Below are positions 33,551-42,551 of a stretch of 64,000 nucleotides of DNA, piece after piece; positions within the stretch are counted from its first letter, which is position 1; every line of letters starts with the position of its first letter. Both the position numbers and the translations under genes were made by a program. The notes beneath the pieces were generated by a model. That model saw only the letters and a program-made list of their open reading frames with translations. It was not told where the DNA came from and did not search any database. Location of the stretch: positions 124,001 through 188,000 of the forward strand of contig JADCRZ010000002.1 of assembly GCA_015069695.1 (NCBI GenBank), written 5' to 3'. The DNA is from Williamsia sp. (lineage in GTDB: Bacteria > Bacteroidota > Bacteroidia > Chitinophagales > Chitinophagaceae).

Positions 33551-36500
33551 CTAAAAGCCTGCCTGGATGCCGACAGTCATGTTTTTGGCCTGGGGAATAA
33601 TGGTTGAGCTGGTGCCGGTATACTCCGGATCATAACCGGGGAACTTGGTGTAGGTCCACAGGTTCAGTCCCTGCACATACAGCCTTACCGCCGTGAATCC
33701 CATTCTTTTCAGGGCTTCCGGCTGCACATTGTATGAGAGGGTGACCTGTTTTAACCGGATATAATCCGTCTTGTAATACCAATGGTCCCCTGCGTTCCAG
33801 CTGGAAGAAACCTGTTCGGTCTGCGAGCTCAGCGGCCTGGGTATAGACGCAAGCTGACCGGGCGTGGTCCAGCGGTTGTCGTAAATATAATGGTGGGTAT
33901 TGGTGCCGGATGAACCGATGCGGGCTTCCTGCTGCAGCTGGTTGTCAAACCTTCTTCTGCCGTATTCATATTGCAGGAATGCAGACAGCTCAAAGCCTTT
34001 GAAAGAAAGGGTGTTTGTCCAGCCGCCGAAATAAGAAGGATAAACCGTCCCTACAAAAACCCGGTCGGCGGTCGTAGGCTGGTAGGTGATGTTGCCGTTG
34101 ATGTCGTACCACATCGATCTTCCTGTAGCCGGGTTTACGCCTGCCCAGCGCGCGAGAAAATTCGAGCCGGCCCATTCACCCACTTTTACCGATGCATCGC
34201 CTGGCAGCACCTGCAGGCCATCGTAGAGGCTTAAGATCTTGTTCCTTGTTGCCGTGAAATTAAAAGAGCTTTCCAGCCGGAGATCTCCGCTCAGCGGTCT
34301 TACCGTTAACGCGATCTCTACACCCCGGTTCATCAGCGAACCTGTGTTCTGCGAGATGTTGGTCCAACCGGTAGAAGGCAGCAGGGAGCGGTCGAGCAGC
34401 AGGTCTACGTTCACCCTTCTGTAAGCATCGGCTGTCAGCAAAATTTTGTTATCGAACAATCCCAGGTCCAGACCCACGTTGTGTTCTGTTCTTGTTTCCC
34501 AGGTAAGCTCGGGATTGCCCAGGTTGGTGGGGTTGATGGCACTCGAACCGTTGTATACCCTTCCGCCGCCATACAGGCCGCGGGAATCGAAGTTCCCGAT
34601 CTGGTCGTTGCCGGTTCGGCCGTAGGAATAGCGGAACTTGAGCTGGGAAATGCTTTTTGCATCAGCCAGAAAAGATTCCTCGCTGGCATTCCAGGCAAAT
34701 TGTACGGAAGGAAAGGTGCCGTACAGGTGATTGGCGCCAAACCGGCTTGATCCATCCCTGCGGAGGGTAAATCCAACTATATAACGGCTCCTGTAATTAT
34801 AACCCAGCCGCGCGAATTGTGAAAAGTTAGCGTACCCTGTCCAGCTTTCTGTAACGGCTACAGGCGTGGCTGCCGAGTTCAAGTATTGAAAATCTGAAGA
34901 AGGAAATGAGTTGCCGGTGGCACTGATCTGCTGGTCTGCATCGTTCCGGTATTCTATGCCCAGCAGGGCGCTTACATTGTGTACTTCCCGGATGCTTTTT
35001 TGGTAAGTGGCCGTTGTGGTGGTGATGAAATTGGTTGTCCAGTTGCTGCCCACTTCACCTGTTCCCCTTACGGCATCGTACGTACCGCCAATCAGGCGCG
35101 GATCAAGATAGGATTTCACCTGCGCAAGCCGGTAATCCAACCCGACCAATGATTTGACGGACAACTCGGGGGTAATGCGGTAGGTGCCGCTTACACCGCC
35201 AACAAGCTGGTTGGTACGCACGCTGATCTTGAGCAGTTCCTGCGCCGCTACGGGGTTGTTGGCGAAAGAGCCATACCAGGCATCACCCGAGCCTGAAAGT
35301 CCGTAGTACTGCCCGTCTGGCCGGTAGATCGGGTTGATGGGAAGGAGCTGTGCCGCGGCATAAGCGGCGTTGATAGTATTGTTGTTGCCGCCGCCCTGCC
35401 CGAAATTGGCTTTCTGGGAAAACGTGCTCAGGTTGATAGAAGCATCCACAGTGATCTTGTTGGACACTTTGTGTGAGCCTTTGATCAAGAAAGTTCCTCT
35501 TTCAAAATTGGTCGGCTTGATATGCGATGTCTGGTAATTGTAAGAGCCCGACATGTAAAGGCTTGTGGCCTGCGTGCCGGCCTGCATAGACATTTCAGCG
35601 CTTTTGATTTGTCCGGTACCCCAGGCAGCTTTCATCCAGTCGGTTGAATTCAGGGCTGCAATTTCTTTGTCTGTGAGGGTGCCAGGCTGCCCGATCTCTG
35701 TAAGTGCCTGTGCCCTCGCAGCATCTACTGTTGTTACGTTGCCGCTTGTATTTACGATGCCTTCTATCCTTGCCTGCAGCCATTCCTGCGTGGTAAGCGG
35801 CTGCTGCAGCTTGGTGGCTTTGGTCTGGCCATAATACATGTGCAGGTTGAATTTGGCTTTGCCCGAACCGCCTTTCTTGGTGGTTACCAGCACAACGCCG
35901 CCGGCCGCTTTGGCGCCGTAGATGGCCGCGGCGGCTGCATCTTTTAAGATCTCAATGCTTTCAATGTCGTTGGGATTGAGAAAGGACAGGGGATTGTTCT
36001 GGGTCTTTACCGCATCCGAACTGCCTGAAGAAGAAGATCCGCCAATAGAGCCGGAGAGGCTGGTATTGATCTGTATGCCATCCACTACATACAGGGGTGT
36101 ATTGCCGGCATTGAGTGAGCCGACACCGCGGATGGTCACGTTGATGGCGCCGCCGGGAATGCCGCTGGTAGCAGCTACGGCTACGCCGGGTGCCTGTCCC
36201 TGCATGGCTTGCGCAAACGAGGGCACCGGGATCTTGGCAATATCATCCCCGTCAATCTTGGAGATGGCGGCCGCCACATCTTTTTTGCGTTGCACGGAGT
36301 ACCCCACTACCACAACTTCATCCAGGGATTTGTCGCTGGTTTTTAGCTGTACGTTGAGCTCGCTTTTTGTACCGATCGCCAGCTCCTGGCTCATTTTACC
36401 CAGGTGCGAAAAAATAAGGGCGGTTGCTTTTGCGGGAACTGTAATGGTGTAAAATCCTTCCGCGCTGGTGGTCGTACCTGTATTGGTTCCTTTTACGGTG

Positions 36501-36622
36501 ATGCTGGCATTGGCGAGGGGCGAGCCAGTTTCATCTGTGATTCTGCCGGAGACGGCGCGCTGAGCCCATACGTTCAGCACAAGACACAATTGGGCAAGCG
36601 CCCACAAGATTGCTCTTCTCAT
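33551..36622 (-). CDS. SusC/RagA-family TonB-dependent transporter (operon 2)
   Basis: A 1023-residue outer-membrane importer; the ATG at 36622 opens the signal peptide (RRAILWALAQLCLVLNVWAQ), preferred to the frame start at 36652. It has the carboxypeptidase-like domain (GRITDETGSPLANASITVKG), the plug (DEVVVVGYSVQRKK, AAIYGAKAAGGVVLVTTKKG) and a barrel ending VGIQAGF. A Gly/Ser-rich loop (SGSIGGSSSSGSS, about residue 195) sits inside the plug after the VVDGIQI strand. No clear Bacteroidota promoter box is seen upstream. Transported substrate unknown. Confidence 0.95.
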   Translation of the reverse strand: MRRAILWALAQLCLVLNVWAQRAVSGRITDETGSPLANASITVKGTNTGTTTSAEGFYTITVPAKATALIFSHLGKMSQELAIGTKSELNVQLKTSDKSLDEVVVVGYSVQRKKDVAAAISKIDGDDIAKIPVPSFAQAMQGQAPGVAVAATSGIPGGAINVTIRGVGSLNAGNTPLYVVDGIQINTSLSGSIGGSSSSGSSDAVKTQNNPLSFLNPNDIESIEILKDAAAAAIYGAKAAGGVVLVTTKKGGSGKAKFNLHMYYGQTKATKLQQPLTTQEWLQARIEGIVNTSGNVTTVDAARAQALTEIGQPGTLTDKEIAALNSTDWMKAAWGTGQIKSAEMSMQAGTQATSLYMSGSYNYQTSHIKPTNFERGTFLIKGSHKVSNKITVDASINLSTFSQKANFGQGGGNNNTINAAYAAAQLLPINPIYRPDGQYYGLSGSGDAWYGSFANNPVAAQELLKISVRTNQLVGGVSGTYRITPELSVKSLVGLDYRLAQVKSYLDPRLIGGTYDAVRGTGEVGSNWTTNFITTTTATYQKSIREVHNVSALLGIEYRNDADQQISATGNSFPSSDFQYLNSAATPVAVTESWTGYANFSQFARLGYNYRSRYIVGFTLRRDGSSRFGANHLYGTFPSVQFAWNASEESFLADAKSISQLKFRYSYGRTGNDQIGNFDSRGLYGGGRVYNGSSAINPTNLGNPELTWETRTEHNVGLDLGLFDNKILLTADAYRRVNVDLLLDRSLLPSTGWTNISQNTGSLMNRGVEIALTVRPLSGDLRLESSFNFTATRNKILSLYDGLQVLPGDASVKVGEWAGSNFLARWAGVNPATGRSMWYDINGNITYQPTTADRVFVGTVYPSYFGGWTNTLSFKGFELSAFLQYEYGRRRFDNQLQQEARIGSSGTNTHHYIYDNRWTTPGQLASIPRPLSSQTEQVSSSWNAGDHWYYKTDYIRLKQVTLSYNVQPEALKRMGFTAVRLYVQGLNLWTYTKFPGYDPEYTGTSSTIIPQAKNMTVGIQAGF

Positions 36623-36871
36623 GAAGGTTATTTTGGTTTGAATAAATTGCAAGCAGGTAATGCTTATGATACCGGAACAAGCTTGAAAGCTGCACGAATA
36701 TTCAAATAATAAAAAAAACTATCTGAATGAGTTCTCCGGTAAGCTCAAAAAAATAACGTGATCAATGCCTGGGCAAGGCAGTTGTCGCGTCATTTTTGAT
36801 AAAATTATTACCTGGCAACGGCTTGCCGCTACTTTTTACATGAGCGGTAATTATTCATTGCCTTCAGGAAG

Positions 36872-36908
36872 AGAAAAAGGGAACAGGAGCTAACAAAGCC
36901 CCTGTTCC
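36872..36908 (-). terminator. Intrinsic terminator after the MBL-fold gene
   Basis: On the minus strand: GGAACAGG (36908-36901), 13-base loop with a small inner GCT/AGC pair, CCTGTTCC (36887-36880), then CTTTTTC. It begins 8 bp after the stop codon at 36916. Stem of 8 bp and a T-run of five make this the best intrinsic terminator in the window. Confidence 0.72.
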
Positions 36909-36915
36909 GCGTGGA

Positions 36916-37668
36916 TTATTTGGCAGGATACCAGTTGCGCAAGCGGACGTCTATATTTTTATCACCGGCATTTACCAGGCTTTTGAACTGGTTCACATCC
37001 TGGCCCCGGTAATGGTAAGGATACACCACCTTGGGCTTGAACGCCAGTACACCGGGCGCTGCCTGGGTTACATCCATGGTATACGGCAGGTTCATGCATA
37101 CGAACGCAATGTCAATATTCTTGAGCGCCCGCATTTCAGGAATGTCTTCTGTGTCGCCGGAAATATAAATGCGTTTTCCGCCGATTGTCAGCACATAGCC
37201 GTTGCCCCTTCCCTTGGTATGGTATGCATCCGGCGCTTCGGGCAGGTTGTACATGGGGATGGCTTCAATAGAGAAACCTGCGTAGTCATTTTTATCGCCG
37301 TTTTTCAGGACCACCAGCTTTTGCTTGTCTGTCCCTGCAGGAAGTTTATCTGCTACCGCCTGGGGAACGACCAGGAAAGCATGGGTCCTGTTGATCGCCT
37401 CAATGGTTTGGGGATCGAAGTGGTCAGGGTGTATATCAGTAACCAGGATCAGATCGGGTGAACCCAGTCCGCTAAACGCAGCAGCTCCGCCCGTGGGATC
37501 GATGTAGATGTTTTTCTTGTTGTACGTAAGCACCAGGGTGGCATGCGTGATGGGCTGGATAACCAGTTCGCCGCCCTGTACTTTTTCCCGGTCCGGCACA
37601 ATCAGCTGTGCATGGGCAAATTGGGCCAAAAAGAAAAACGATAGGGTAAAGAAAAGTTTTGTTTTCAC
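36916..37668 (-). CDS. Secreted metallo-beta-lactamase-fold hydrolase
   Basis: A protein of about 250 residues with an MBL fold. The start is uncertain: a GTG at 37668 gives a textbook signal peptide (KTKLFFTLSFFFLAQFAHA), while the ATG at 37710 adds 14 residues before it. The metal motif normally HxHxDH reads DIHPDHFD, so the first His is Asp; the second-site residues appear as GDTEDIPEM and PYHYRGQD. The DxHxDH pattern is common in the UlaG/L-ascorbate lactonase-like branch of Bacteroidota. Substrate unknown. Ends in a clear intrinsic terminator. Confidence 0.78.
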   Translation of the reverse strand: MKTKLFFTLSFFFLAQFAHAQLIVPDREKVQGGELVIQPITHATLVLTYNKKNIYIDPTGGAAAFSGLGSPDLILVTDIHPDHFDPQTIEAINRTHAFLVVPQAVADKLPAGTDKQKLVVLKNGDKNDYAGFSIEAIPMYNLPEAPDAYHTKGRGNGYVLTIGGKRIYISGDTEDIPEMRALKNIDIAFVCMNLPYTMDVTQAAPGVLAFKPKVVYPYHYRGQDVNQFKSLVNAGDKNIDVRLRNWYPAK

Positions 37669-37862
37669 GTCAATATGTTTTGATGAGCTAGGATAGATAT
37701 TTACAAACATCGGCAAACTTTGTTTATTTCCCTGCAGCAACGCTCCATTTCTACCTGGATCTAAAATATTTTGTGGCTCCATAAATTTTTTCCGGGGCCG
37801 GACAACCTGTCCACGCTAAACTGCATTTGTCCGTATATTACCCTTATTGCTGTTATACTGCT

Positions 37863-38417
37863 ATGGATACACCGGAACTCATCAAAAAAGCCAAATCAGG
37901 ACATACCGCCGCGCAGAAAGGCTTGTATGACCGGTTTGCAGATCAGATGATGGTTGTATGCTGCCGATATGTAAGAAGCCGGGAAGATGCCGAAGAGCTG
38001 ATGCTGGATGGGTTTTTTAAATTCTTTCACCACCTGCCGGCATTTCACTACCAGGGTGATGCTGCGCTGTACGCCTGGCTGAAGCGGATCATGATCAATG
38101 AGTGCCTGATGTTCTTGCGGAAAAGGGGCGCGTTCACCATTGTAGCGGAAACAGATGCGCAGGAACTGGCTTTGCAGGAAGAAGCCCTTGACAACCTCTC
38201 TGCCGCAGAGATCCTGAACCTCGTTGTTCAATTGCCCGTCGGCTACCGGACCGTCTTTAACCTTTATGCCATTGAAGGGATGCCGCACGCAGAGATTGCG
38301 CAGCTGCTGGGCATTTCAGAAGGTACTTCTAAATCGCAGCTAAGCAAGGCCAAGACCTTGCTGCAAAAGGCGCTGCTGAAAAAACAAACCCACTATGGAA
38401 GACAAAAAAGCAAATAG
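37863..38417 (+). CDS. ECF-type sigma factor (operon 2)
   Basis: A 184-residue sigma factor from the ATG at 37863 (DTPELIKKAKSG); the open frame begins 36 bp earlier. Region 2: YDRFADQMMVVCCRYVRSRE, AEELMLDGFFKFFHHL and DAALYAWLKRIMINECLMFL. Region 4: LPVGYRTVFNLYAIEGMPHA and AQLLGISEGTSKSQLSKAKT. The last 23 bp overlap the next gene, a sign of translational coupling with a likely anti-sigma factor. Confidence 0.92.
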   Translation: MDTPELIKKAKSGHTAAQKGLYDRFADQMMVVCCRYVRSREDAEELMLDGFFKFFHHLPAFHYQGDAALYAWLKRIMINECLMFLRKRGAFTIVAETDAQELALQEEALDNLSAAEILNLVVQLPVGYRTVFNLYAIEGMPHAEIAQLLGISEGTSKSQLSKAKTLLQKALLKKQTHYGRQKSK

Positions 38418-39096
38418 CCCGCTCCAATGGAGAGACAAGTTAAACGGGCTGTCCTCCCTGCCTGGCGAAGCACAGCTCGACAAAGCAGCCGGCTGGCAGC
38501 AACTGCACGAGCGGCTCCACGCAGCACCGAAGAAAAAACAAAAGACTGTTTACTGGATGGCAGCCGCTTGTTTACTGGGTGTGATGATTTTGACGAGACT
38601 GGTATCCATACAACCCGCACATCCAGGCAATGCCCTGGTGGAAGGCGGTCAGAAGAAATCCTCTCAGGTAGTGGCTGCCCCACCTCAACCCTTGCCAGCC
38701 GGGCAAGAGCCTGTTGTTGCCTTGCAAGCTACAGAGAAGAAAAAAGTGGTTCTCCCGGATAGAACCAAAAAAGGATTTCATCCCGCGCTGGTAAGAGCCA
38801 CAGTAGCTGATCAGCCTGCTTTCTTCCAGGATACAGCAAATGAAATTTTACTACCCGCTGCTATTCTCCCTCTATTTGATACTGTTCAGCAGCTCGCAAC
38901 AGCAACAAAGAAAAAGTTGCCCGTGGTTCACATCAATGAGCTGAACCGGGGCGCAGAAGAAGGTGTACAGCTGACGCGCAACGCATCCATCCGGGCTTCT
39001 GCCCGGTATTTGCAGGACGATGACCTGTCTTCTTTTTCTACCAGCCGCAATGCTTCCGACAATCTCTTAAAAATAAAACTCTCTTCTTCAAACTAG
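38395..39096 (+). CDS. Single-pass membrane protein, probable anti-sigma factor
   Basis: A 233-residue protein. The N-terminal 55 residues are cytoplasmic (LDKAAGWQQLHERLHAAPKK), then one TM helix (VYWMAAACLLGVMILTRLV), then a long basic/Ala-rich periplasmic part. It overlaps the sigma gene by 23 bp. The small cytoplasmic helical segment followed by one TM helix is the usual anti-sigma layout, although no zinc or FecR signature is visible; role inferred from position. Periplasmic signal unknown. Confidence 0.65.
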   Translation: MEDKKANSPLQWRDKLNGLSSLPGEAQLDKAAGWQQLHERLHAAPKKKQKTVYWMAAACLLGVMILTRLVSIQPAHPGNALVEGGQKKSSQVVAAPPQPLPAGQEPVVALQATEKKKVVLPDRTKKGFHPALVRATVADQPAFFQDTANEILLPAAILPLFDTVQQLATATKKKLPVVHINELNRGAEEGVQLTRNASIRASARYLQDDDLSSFSTSRNASDNLLKIKLSSSN

Positions 39097-39102
39097 CTTA
39101 AC

Positions 39103-40215
39103 ATGAAAAAAAAGTTTCTGTGTTTGATGCTTGTTGCAAGCATCACGGGGCCGCTTTGTGCCCAGCAAGCGCCCACACCAGCTGATAAATTGTTTGAGCT
39201 GCCAGCCAGCTATGCCCACCACCGGTTTTTTGTTGACCTGGGCAAAGGAAATACCATGAAGATTGAAGTGGTCAGTCTGGATGACCTGGCGCGCTTCAGC
39301 AACATGGACTCGCTGCTGCGGGGTTTCCTGGCCGACATAGAACCCCTGAAAGACTCACTGGGCGACGAGCTCCTGACCAGGCGCATCGATTATATTGCCG
39401 GTCTTACCGGAAGAAAACAAATCCGGATCCAGCAGCTTAAGCCAAAAGGGTCGAGCTTTCTTGTTGGAAGGGGAGAAGCGGCTGCCCTGAAGCTGGAACA
39501 GGATACCATTAATTTTTTGGGAACAGTTGATTACTACGCCAAATACACGCTGCGCAAGGGGTTTGCAAGTTCCCGCCGCTACCAGGTCAGCTTTTTTGTA
39601 AATGACTTTTCCGACCTCGCCACCTATACAGACGGACGATTGAATAAAAAGATCGCCGAGCTGCAGGGCAGTACCAAAGGGGATTGGAAAACCACGGCAG
39701 GCAGGGGACCGGCCCGCCTGAAAAACGATCCCACTGTTACGGCCAGGCTGCCGCAAGGCAATGTAGCCGGGGGCAATTTTTTGAACATCCGGATTTCAGT
39801 GGATGCGCAGAATTACAAAGGGTATTTTGTACCCTCTTTCAGCCTGGGCGGCGGTCTTATCATCAGCAACACGTTCTTCAAACGCGACATCATGCTTTCC
39901 TGGGATCCCAATTTCTTCTTTGGCCGTAACGGCCAGGGACAGCTGAAAACGTTCCGCAACGATTTTGTAACGCTTACCTGGGGACAGGGCGATGTGGAAA
40001 ACCACGATCCTAGACTGGAATCACACTTGCTGTTTATTATGTCGCTGGGTTATCTCGTTCGCAGGGAAGGTGATTTCGTAGAGAAGAATACGTTCCGCCT
40101 GGGTGGGGGACGTCTTTCCCTGTTCAGGGGCAAAACAAAGTTTGAACCGGTCATGTATTTCAATCATTTCTTCCGGGGTGTAACGCCCGGCCTGCGGTGG
40201 ATACAGAGTTTCTGA
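39103..40215 (+). CDS. Secreted hypothetical protein, outer-membrane beta-barrel-like
   Basis: A 370-residue protein with a signal peptide (KKKFLCLMLVASITGPLCAQ). The mature part alternates polar and hydrophobic residues, with strands such as GYFVPSFSLGGGLIISN and FLNIRISVDAQNYK, and it ends LRWIQSF with a terminal Phe as in many outer-membrane barrels. No named family recognised. It starts 6 bp after the anti-sigma-like gene, so it belongs to the sigma operon and may be part of the stress response it controls. Convergent with modC, 8 bp away. Confidence 0.6.
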   Translation: MKKKFLCLMLVASITGPLCAQQAPTPADKLFELPASYAHHRFFVDLGKGNTMKIEVVSLDDLARFSNMDSLLRGFLADIEPLKDSLGDELLTRRIDYIAGLTGRKQIRIQQLKPKGSSFLVGRGEAAALKLEQDTINFLGTVDYYAKYTLRKGFASSRRYQVSFFVNDFSDLATYTDGRLNKKIAELQGSTKGDWKTTAGRGPARLKNDPTVTARLPQGNVAGGNFLNIRISVDAQNYKGYFVPSFSLGGGLIISNTFFKRDIMLSWDPNFFFGRNGQGQLKTFRNDFVTLTWGQGDVENHDPRLESHLLFIMSLGYLVRREGDFVEKNTFRLGGGRLSLFRGKTKFEPVMYFNHFFRGVTPGLRWIQSF

Positions 40216-40223
40216 TCTTCTTT

Positions 40224-40838
40224 TTATTCCATCTCGAACGTGTCTCCGGCAAACTCACCGTTCAAGAACGGCTGGTGCGTAACAACCAGGCAGGTGGTTC
40301 CCTGCACGGTGAGCAAGTTTTTAAGATCTGCAATCAATTCCTTTTTCAACGCATTGTCAAGGGCCGTAAAAGGTTCATCCATCAGCAGGAGCCGGGGTTT
40401 GGTGGAAAGGGCGCGCAGGATGGCAAGCCGTTGTTGCTGCCCGCCGGAAAGTTGCCGGGGTTTGTGGTGGCGGAACGGTTCCAGCCGGCCGGTCTGCAGC
40501 AGTTGTTTGATGTATGCTTCGTCGCGGGTTCCATATAGCAAGTGTTTTTCCACGGTCATGTGCGGAAACAGGGCATAGTCCTGGAACACAAAACCGACCC
40601 CTCTTTTCTGGGGCTCCAGGCAAATGCCGGCCTCTGTGTCGAGCCACACCTGGTCATCAACCTGAATGCGGCCCTGGTCGGGTTGGATGAGTCCGGCCAG
40701 CATTTTCAGCAGGGTGGTTTTTCCTGCACCCGAAGGGCCAACGAGCTGGGTAATTTGCCCCGAAGCAAATTGGGTATTGATGTGCAGCCCGGAGCCATCG
40801 TGGGTTCTAATCTGTTTGGTTAGGTCGACCTTGATCAT
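40224..40838 (-). CDS. modC: Molybdate ABC transporter ATPase
   Basis: A 204-residue ATPase, start at ATG 40838, overlapping the modB stop by 4 bp (ATGA). Walker A GPSGAGKTTLLKMLAGL, signature QLSGGQQQRLAILRALS, Walker B RLLLMDEPFTALDNA. The C-terminal TOBE (molybdate-binding) domain of the standard 350-residue ModC is absent; short ModC proteins are common in Bacteroidota. Works with the ModB and ModA genes upstream to import molybdate (or tungstate) for molybdopterin enzymes. Confidence 0.85.
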   Translation of the reverse strand: MIKVDLTKQIRTHDGSGLHINTQFASGQITQLVGPSGAGKTTLLKMLAGLIQPDQGRIQVDDQVWLDTEAGICLEPQKRGVGFVFQDYALFPHMTVEKHLLYGTRDEAYIKQLLQTGRLEPFRHHKPRQLSGGQQQRLAILRALSTKPRLLLMDEPFTALDNALKKELIADLKNLLTVQGTTCLVVTHQPFLNGEFAGDTFEME

Positions 40839-41506
40839 CCGAGCGGACTTTTCACTGATTTTCTGTTGACCACAAAAACGGTGGTTACAATCACAAACGT
40901 AAGGATAAATAAGAGCAGGGAGTAATTGTTGGCCTGGCTGTAATTCATCTGCTCTACCGAATCGTATATAGCAATGGAAGCTACCCTGGTAACCCCGGGT
41001 ATATTGCCGCCGATCATCAGCACCACGCCAAATTCGCCCAGGGTATGTGCAAACGTAAGTACGGCGGCCGTGAGGATGGATGGACTGATATTGGGTATCA
41101 AGATATGCAGCAGCGTTTGCCATTCCGATTTGCCCATGGTGTAAGAAGCTTCCGAGATAGAATGCGGCAGCTGCGCAAAAGCAGATCGGACCGGATTGAT
41201 CATAAACGGAAGGCTGTATACAACGGAAGCTACGATCAGTCCGCCAAAAGAAAACACCAGCTGTATATCGAATGCATTGTGCAGCCAGCGGCCCAAGGCG
41301 TTCTGCGGACTAAACAACAGCAGCAGATAAAAGCCCAGAACAGAAGGAGGCAGCACCAGGGGCATGGTAATAATACCTTCCAGGATCAGCTTGAACAGGG
41401 TGTTCTTGCGGGATAGCCAGTAAGCCAGCGGCAGTCCGAGTACAAGCAAGATCAGGGTGGTGACCAGGGCAAGTTTTACACTCAGCCAGATAGGATTCCA
41501 ATCCAT
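40835..41506 (-). CDS. modB: Molybdate ABC transporter permease
   Basis: A 223-residue inner-membrane permease. ModB signatures: ITMPLVLPPSVLGFYLLLLF and HTLGEFGVVLMIGGNIPG with TRVASIAIYDSVE, the conserved ModB C-terminal block. About five or six helices. Its stop codon overlaps the modC start. 11 bp after modA. Confidence 0.92.
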   Translation of the reverse strand: MDWNPIWLSVKLALVTTLILLVLGLPLAYWLSRKNTLFKLILEGIITMPLVLPPSVLGFYLLLLFSPQNALGRWLHNAFDIQLVFSFGGLIVASVVYSLPFMINPVRSAFAQLPHSISEASYTMGKSEWQTLLHILIPNISPSILTAAVLTFAHTLGEFGVVLMIGGNIPGVTRVASIAIYDSVEQMNYSQANNYSLLLFILTFVIVTTVFVVNRKSVKSPLG

Positions 41507-41517
41507 GGTTCGCTTTT

Positions 41518-42276
41518 TTACGAGGGCGTTTGGTATCCTGCTTTCCGCAGGATTTGTTTTGCTGCTGGTGACAGGAGGTAGCGGTAAAACTGCATGGCCT
41601 TTGCATAATTACCCTGGCGTGCATAGCGCAGTACGGTAAAACCCTGTCTGATCTTTTCATATACCTGGCTCTCTACTGGCGCCCATGTAAGCTTTTGCGT
41701 GTCGCCTGGTTCATGCATCAATGAACCGGTTGTAAATCCCATCTCCACAGCGCCCGTAGTGATATAGGTATTTACCTGCGAGATGCTTTCGCCATATACC
41801 AGTTTTGCCTTTAGCTTATCCCACAAGCCATAACGGCGAAGCGCCTGTTCGGCTGCCTTTCCATAGGGCGCCAGGGCAGGGTTTGCGATAGCAATCCTTT
41901 TGATGCTTTCTCCCGTCACCAACTGGCGCCAGTTTTTCAAATCCAGCCCGGTACTGCTGCATACAACCAGGTTACCGGATGCATATTCCTTTGGTGCGGT
42001 GATGCCAAAGCCTTCCTTGAAAAGGCTTTGCGGAAACTCCATGTCGGCAGACAGGAACAGATCATAAGGCGCGCCGTTTTTGATCTGTGCCGCCAGCTTG
42101 CCCGAAGACCCGATGATGGCCTCTGTTTCCACGCCCGTCTGTTTTTTAAAATCAGCCTGCAGGTCTTTGATCACAAACTGGGCATTGGCCGCCACTGCTA
42201 TGCGCAGCGGGGTGGATTGGGCAAGTGCGCCGGCAAACAGCAACAAGAAAACAAACAACAGTCCTGGATTTTTCAT
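41518..42276 (-). CDS. modA: Molybdate-binding periplasmic protein
   Basis: A 252-residue binding protein, start at ATG 42276 (KNPGLLFVFLLLFAGALAQ signal peptide); the frame begins with a TTG at 42282. ModA family features: LRIAVAANAQFVIKDLQADF at the N terminus, GSSGKLAAQIKNGAPYDLFL with the Ser residues that bind the oxyanion, and TTGAVEMGFTTGSL late. No lipobox seen. Operon order modABC, with no regulator or molybdopterin gene beside it. Confidence 0.9.
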   Translation of the reverse strand: MKNPGLLFVFLLLFAGALAQSTPLRIAVAANAQFVIKDLQADFKKQTGVETEAIIGSSGKLAAQIKNGAPYDLFLSADMEFPQSLFKEGFGITAPKEYASGNLVVCSSTGLDLKNWRQLVTGESIKRIAIANPALAPYGKAAEQALRRYGLWDKLKAKLVYGESISQVNTYITTGAVEMGFTTGSLMHEPGDTQKLTWAPVESQVYEKIRQGFTVLRYARQGNYAKAMQFYRYLLSPAAKQILRKAGYQTPS

Positions 42277-42322
42277 CAGCAATGATTTATCCTGCTCACC
42301 GCTCCGGGTCGATGCAGAAGGT

Positions 42323-42330
42323 CAAATATA
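42323..42330 (-). promoter_or_regulatory. Candidate -7 box of modABC
   Basis: TATATTTG on the minus strand, a full match to TAnnTTTG, 46 bp before the modA ATG. No clear TTTG at the -33 position. Confidence 0.45.
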
Positions 42331-42551
42331 AACAGGTTCAGGCAGAGATGGGTTGAGGACCTGCACCGTTCCTGCTTACCCCATTGCGGGTAAAGCAGGT
42401 CTATAAAAATATTGTCCATCATAATAGGTAGAAAATACATTTTTCGTAAACAGCTGTTCCGCTACTTTTATACAATAAAACCGGTTGCATTCCTGATGCG
42501 GGGCCGTTGTTGTCATGGAGCCATCTTGCTGCTGCCGTTAACCGTTCTGAC

